Origin: Pseudomonas reactans
Lineage (GTDB): Bacteria > Pseudomonadota > Gammaproteobacteria > Pseudomonadales > Pseudomonadaceae
Assembly: GCF_013385825.1 (NCBI RefSeq)
Contig: NZ_JACAPG010000018.1
Location: 310,001 to 374,000, forward strand
Length of the DNA: 64,000 nt
Direction of reading: 5' to 3'
Shown piece after piece: positions 60,546 through 64,000 of this stretch (position 1 is the stretch's first letter; the number at the start of each line of letters is the position of its first letter). The notes below the pieces were generated by a model that saw only the letters and a list, made by a program, of their open reading frames with translations, was not told the DNA's origin and made no database searches. The position numbers and the translations under genes were made by a program.

Positions 60546-60864
60546 GAATAGACCGCCTCTCACTCTTCTAATCCATTGCGCAGGATTGCAACGTCACCGA
60601 CACCTGCCGGCCCTGCGGCTGCAAGCGGGCGAACTTACCAGATAGATTCGGGGTGCGCCACTCCCGGTTGTCGAGGCCCATCGCGTCAGTGTCGCAAACT
60701 GCGACAGCCCGTCGTGACTGGGTATGTATCCTCTCGAATGTTGATTTTAGTCGTTTTGCGGGCACTTGCCCGGACGGCACAGGCCGTCGGGCAGGCAATA
60801 GAACATGTTTTACGGCGCGGGTTCGGTAGAATCCAGAATTTGTCCTCACCGTTAAGGAAGGCTA
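60546..60864. other. dksA-aminotransferase divergent promoter region
   Basis: This 319-bp gap holds the promoters of both genes. It contains one 17-bp perfect palindrome (60690-60706) and a GC-rich inverted repeat near 60766-60792. No gene was found in it. Confidence 0.5.
60690..60706. promoter_or_regulatory. 17-bp palindrome TGTCGCAaacTGCGACA
   Basis: Seven-base perfect arms around AAC, about 145 bp from dksA and 160 bp from the aminotransferase. Both arms contain TGTCGC, the fixed part of the Pseudomonas ArgR half-site (TGTCGCn8AA), but the AA is not at the right distance on either strand. The regulator is unknown. Confidence 0.5.
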
Positions 60865-62037
60865 ATGGCTCAGCCCTACAGTGCGCGCAGTCGCGCCATC
60901 GAACCTTTTCATGTCATGGCATTGCTGGCGCGCGCCAATGAGCTTCAGGCCGCCGGCCATGACGTGATTCACTTGGAAATCGGCGAGCCGGACTTCACCA
61001 CCGCCGAGCCGATCATCCAGGCCGGCCAGGCAGCGTTGGCCAACGGCAAGACGCGCTATACCGCCGCCCGTGGCTTGCCCGAGTTGCGCGAGGCCATCAG
61101 CGGTTTCTACCAGCAGCGCTATGGGTTGGACGTGGACCCCGAGCGTATCCTGATCACGCCCGGCGGCTCCGGCGCATTGCTGCTCGCCAGCAGTTTGCTG
61201 GTGGACCCGGGCAAGCATTGGCTGCTCGCCGACCCTGGCTACCCCTGCAATCGTCACTTCCTGCGATTGGTGGAGGGCGCGGCGCAGCTGGTGCCGGTCG
61301 GTCCTGAAGTGCGCTATCAGTTGACCGCTGACCTAGTGGCCAAACACTGGGATCAGGACAGTGTGGGCGCATTGGTGGCATCCCCGGCCAACCCGACCGG
61401 CACGATCCTCACACGCGACGAATTGGCCGAGCTTTCCGGCGCGATCAAGGCGCGCAACGGTCATTTGGTGGTGGACGAGATTTACCATGGCCTCACCTAT
61501 GGCACCGATGCGGCCAGCGTGCTGGAAGTCGACGACGATGCATTCGTCCTGAATAGTTTTTCGAAGTATTTCGGCATGACCGGTTGGCGCCTGGGTTGGC
61601 TGGTGGCACCGCCGGCGGCGGTGGGTGAATTGGAGAAACTCGCGCAAAATCTCTACATCAGTGCGCCTAGCATGGCCCAGCATGCGGCATTGGCCTGTTT
61701 TACCCCGCAAACCCTTAGCATTCTGGAAGAGCGCCGCGCTGAGTTCGGCCATCGTCGCGACTTCCTGCTGCCCGCCTTGCGCGAGCTTGGGTTTGGCATC
61801 GCGGTCGAGCCGGAGGGCGCGTTCTATTTATATGCCGATATCAGCGCGTTCGGCGGTGATGCCTTCGCATTCTGCCGTCACTTCCTCGAAACCGAACATG
61901 TGGCGTTTACGCCCGGCCTGGATTTTGGTCGCTATCAAGCCGGCCACCATGTGCGTTTTGCTTACACGCAAAACCTCGATCGGCTACAGGAAGCGGTAGA
62001 GCGGATCGCCCGTGGCTTACGGAGCTGGCAAGGCTGA
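60865..62037 (+). CDS. Class I PLP-dependent aminotransferase
   Basis: A 390-residue fold-type I aminotransferase of the aspartate/alanine group. The PLP lysine is in FSKYFGMTGWRLGW, the Asn in SPANPTGTIL and the phosphate-binding Gly/Ser stretch in TPGGSGALLLAS. The amino-acid substrate cannot be told from sequence. GGAAGG precedes the ATG. It overlaps sfsA by one base (TGATG), so the two form an operon. Confidence 0.92.
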   Translation: MAQPYSARSRAIEPFHVMALLARANELQAAGHDVIHLEIGEPDFTTAEPIIQAGQAALANGKTRYTAARGLPELREAISGFYQQRYGLDVDPERILITPGGSGALLLASSLLVDPGKHWLLADPGYPCNRHFLRLVEGAAQLVPVGPEVRYQLTADLVAKHWDQDSVGALVASPANPTGTILTRDELAELSGAIKARNGHLVVDEIYHGLTYGTDAASVLEVDDDAFVLNSFSKYFGMTGWRLGWLVAPPAAVGELEKLAQNLYISAPSMAQHAALACFTPQTLSILEERRAEFGHRRDFLLPALRELGFGIAVEPEGAFYLYADISAFGGDAFAFCRHFLETEHVAFTPGLDFGRYQAGHHVRFAYTQNLDRLQEAVERIARGLRSWQG

Positions 62038-62747
62038 TGCGCTTTCATCCTCCCCTCGAAGAAGCGCGGCTGATTCGTCGCTACAAGCGTTTTCTTACCG
62101 ATATCGAAACCGTTACCGGCGAGTTGTTGACCATTCATTGCCCCAACACCGGCTCGATGCTCAATTGCATGGTCGAAGGTGGGCAGGTCTGGTTCAGTCG
62201 CTCCAATGACCCCAAGCGCAAGTTGCCGGGCACCTGGGAAATCGCCGAGACGCCCCAGGGTCGCTTGGCGTGTGTGAACACGGCGCGTGCCAATCAGTTG
62301 GTCGAGGAGGCGTTACGTGCGGGTGTCATCACCGAGCTGAACGGTTTTACCGCCTTGAAGCGCGAAGTGCCTTATGGTCAGGAGAAAAGCCGCATCGACT
62401 TCCGCCTGGACTATCCCGACGGTGCGGCCTACGTCGAAGTCAAAAGTGTAACCCTGGGTTTTGACGGCACTTCGGTTGCCGCTTTCCCGGATGCAGTGAC
62501 CCAGCGTGGCGCCAAGCATTTGCGCGAACTGGCCCATCTGGCGCGTGACGGTGTGCGAGCGGTGCAGTTGTATTGCGTCAACCTCTCGGGGATTGATGCT
62601 GTGCGCCCGGCCGTGGAGATCGACGCGGCCTACGCTGCTGCCCTGCGCGAAGCCAAGGCGGCCGGCGTGGAAGTGCTGGCGTATGGCGTGCGCGTGACAG
62701 CCGAAGAAATTTGTGTGGACCGGCGCCTGGACGTGCTCCTCGACTAG
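62037..62747 (+). CDS. sfsA: Sugar fermentation stimulation protein SfsA
   Basis: A 236-residue protein of the SfsA family, which has an OB-like N-terminal domain and a nuclease-like fold (KSRIDFRLDYP, AYVEVKSVTL) and binds DNA in E. coli. The biochemical role is uncertain. It is coupled to the aminotransferase by a one-base overlap and its end overlaps the convergent Rieske gene by 4 bp. Confidence 0.95.
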   Translation: MRFHPPLEEARLIRRYKRFLTDIETVTGELLTIHCPNTGSMLNCMVEGGQVWFSRSNDPKRKLPGTWEIAETPQGRLACVNTARANQLVEEALRAGVITELNGFTALKREVPYGQEKSRIDFRLDYPDGAAYVEVKSVTLGFDGTSVAAFPDAVTQRGAKHLRELAHLARDGVRAVQLYCVNLSGIDAVRPAVEIDAAYAAALREAKAAGVEVLAYGVRVTAEEICVDRRLDVLLD

Positions 62748-63061
62748 AGTTGCACCCACAGCCCCTGGGCGTCTTCGCGTCCAGGCAAGGCGGTCAGGCT
62801 TTGCCCGGCGCAAGGGCCTGCGATGCACTCGCCGTTCTCGATCAGGAACAGCGCGCCGTGGGTGGCGCACTGGATCATGCTGGCACTGTCGTCGAGAAAC
62901 CGGTCGGGCTGCCATTCAAGTGGAATGCCACGATGGGGGCAGCGATTGATATAGAAGTAGGCAATGCCGTCCCGGCGCACGGCCAACAATTTGCAACCAT
63001 CGATTTCAAAACCGAGGCTGCTGTCTGGCGCGAGGGTATCGGAGGAGCAGAGAAACTTCAT
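62744..63061 (-). CDS. Small Rieske [2Fe-2S] protein
   Basis: A 105-residue free-standing Rieske domain. The two ligand pairs are CPHRG (Cys45, His47) and CATHG (Cys68, His71 region), with residues between them matching Rieske ferredoxins. There is no signal peptide, so it should be cytoplasmic. Partners are unknown; a few similar proteins serve dioxygenases or nitrite reductases, but neither is encoded here. AAGGATT precedes the ATG. A Fur-box-like site lies 30 bp upstream, which could make it iron-regulated. Confidence 0.88.
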   Translation of the reverse strand: MKFLCSSDTLAPDSSLGFEIDGCKLLAVRRDGIAYFYINRCPHRGIPLEWQPDRFLDDSASMIQCATHGALFLIENGECIAGPCAGQSLTALPGREDAQGLWVQL

Positions 63062-63090
63062 TTCAATCCTTAAGTGCCTTGACGTTCAAA

Positions 63091-63105
63091 TGCAAACAAT
63101 TATCA
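63091..63105. promoter_or_regulatory. Fur-box-like site
   Basis: TGCAAACAATTATCA matches 11 of 14 defined bases of the 7-1-7 Fur consensus TGATAATnATTATCA; the right half is perfect. It lies between the divergent Rieske and hmuT-like genes, and haemin uptake genes are usual Fur targets. Confidence 0.6.
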
Positions 63106-63217
63106 AATGCCGGCTTCGCCCGTTAGCTGACCGGGCGCTCAATACGATGCGGGGCAGGGGTTATCTGTCACATTGATGAGCGTTTGAGCGGCCCTGCCCT
63201 TGGAAGGAAACCCTGTT

Positions 63218-64000
63218 ATGCGCCTGAGTGCCAGCGCTATTGCGCTTGTTGTCGGACTGCTGGTCAACCCGGGGGCTCAAGCCTCTGAACTGCCACAACG
63301 CTGGGTCAGTGCCGGTGGGGCGCTGTCGGAGTGGGTAACGGCGCTGGGCGGCGAGTCGAAGTTGGTGGGGGTGGATACCACCAGCCAGCACCCTGAGTCT
63401 CTCAAGGCGTTGCCGAGCATTGGTTACCAGCGACAGTTATCCGCCGAGGGCATCTTGAGTTTGCGCCCGCAGGTGTTGGTAGGTACTGAGGAAATGGGCC
63501 CGCCGCCGATACTGGCGCAGATTCGCAGCGCAGGTGTGCAGGTGGAGATGTTTTCGGCGGAGCCTGACTTGCCGACGCTGAAGGGCAACCTTCAGCACTT
63601 GGGCAAGTTGCTGGGCGCCGAGGCCAAGGCCAACGAATTGTTTACCGGATATGAGCAGGCGCTGGACCAGCAGAAACGCTGGGTCACCAAGGCTCAGGCC
63701 ACCCAAAAGGCCCCCGGCGTATTGCTGTTGCTGGGTCATGCAGGCGGCAAGCCACTGATCGCTGGCAAAGACACGGCGGCTGACTGGATGTTGCAGCAGG
63801 CGGGCGGGCGCAATCTGGCGACGCATACGGGCTACAAACCGTTTTCGGTGGAGTCGTTGGCGGGGTTGAGCCCGGATGTGCTGGTGTTTGCCGATCGTGC
63901 CCTGACCGGAGATGCGGCGCGTGCGGCACTGTTCAAGGAGAATCCGATCCTGGCGTCCACGCCGGCGGCCAAGGCTGGGCGGGTATTTGAGGTGGATCCT
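63218..64000 (+). CDS. hmuT: Haemin ABC transporter periplasmic binding protein, C-terminus outside window
   Basis: The first 261 codons of a class III periplasmic binding protein; the frame is open to the window edge. A signal peptide (about 1-22, cut after AQA) is followed by RWVSAGGALSEWVTALGGES and LVGVDTTSQHPESLKALPSI, typical of the HmuT/PhuT haem-binding family. The conserved ILASTPAAKAGRVFEVDP is the last visible part. AAGGAA precedes the ATG. The permease and ATPase genes (hmuU, hmuV) would be expected just beyond the edge. Vitamin B12 or siderophore binding is less likely but cannot be ruled out. Confidence 0.85.
   Translation, partial: MRLSASAIALVVGLLVNPGAQASELPQRWVSAGGALSEWVTALGGESKLVGVDTTSQHPESLKALPSIGYQRQLSAEGILSLRPQVLVGTEEMGPPPILAQIRSAGVQVEMFSAEPDLPTLKGNLQHLGKLLGAEAKANELFTGYEQALDQQKRWVTKAQATQKAPGVLLLLGHAGGKPLIAGKDTAADWMLQQAGGRNLATHTGYKPFSVESLAGLSPDVLVFADRALTGDAARAALFKENPILASTPAAKAGRVFEVDP

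Overview
The window is a stretch of chromosome from a fluorescent Pseudomonas (P. fluorescens/P. putida side of the genus). This rests on gene content and order (recN-grpE-dnaK-dnaJ-dapB-carAB-greA, ftsH-folP-glmM-tpiA-secG, rimP-nusA-infB-rbfA-truB-rpsO-pnp, pcnB-cbrB-cbrA-gluQ-dksA), which is the genus order seen in P. aeruginosa PA4722-PA4770. It also rests on the presence of crcZ and on REPIN-type repeats with TGTAGGAGC ends. No database search was possible, so the species is not fixed.

Layout. 1-2.5 kb: right end of an integrated mobile element, all on the minus strand (AAA ATPase running off the edge, AlpA-type regulator, a possible 43-codon ORF, P4-type integrase). It abuts the 3' end of ssrA (tmRNA), its probable attachment site. 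2.5-9.1 kb: ssrA, a small secreted protein, and a lactate locus (FAD/Fe-S D-lactate dehydrogenase and lactate permease, divergent from the regulator lldR with a clear operator). The usual L-lactate dehydrogenase gene is not there. 9.1-13.3 kb: smpB, ratA-rnfH, bamE, fur, recN (with a LexA box). 13.5-18.4 kb: grpE-dnaK-dnaJ heat-shock chaperones with a sigma-32 promoter, then dapB. 18.4-24.4 kb: carA (behind a candidate attenuator), carB, greA, a small membrane protein and yhbY. 24.4-30.8 kb: rlmE, ftsH, folP, glmM, tpiA, secG, tRNA-Leu. 30.8-39.8 kb: initiator tRNA then the transcription/translation cluster rimP-nusA-infB-rbfA-truB-rpsO-pnp, with several intrinsic terminators between members.

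39.8-49.6 kb: a two-BON-domain secreted protein behind a sigma-54 promoter with a paired upstream palindrome, a REPIN, a large DUF748/AsmA-like protein, an RlmI-like methyltransferase, an MpaB-family oxygenase, acsA and pgi. 49.8-53.7 kb: panC, panB, folK, pcnB. 53.8-59.0 kb: the carbon/nitrogen control module, with the sRNA gene crcZ behind a sigma-54 promoter, its activator cbrB, the transporter-like kinase cbrA, and the short overlapping membrane ORF upstream of cbrA. 59.1-64 kb: gluQ, dksA, an aminotransferase and sfsA, a small Rieske protein, and the start of a haemin-uptake operon (hmuT-like) with a Fur-box-like site.

Most of the window is conserved housekeeping. The accessory part is the element at 1-2.5 kb, whose cargo lies mostly outside the window. 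The least explained signals inside it are regulatory: the palindromes upstream of the AlpA gene, the paired TGCAAcTTGCA motifs upstream of the BON gene, the carA leader terminator and the 17-bp palindrome between dksA and the aminotransferase. No complete, clearly new multi-gene system is visible.
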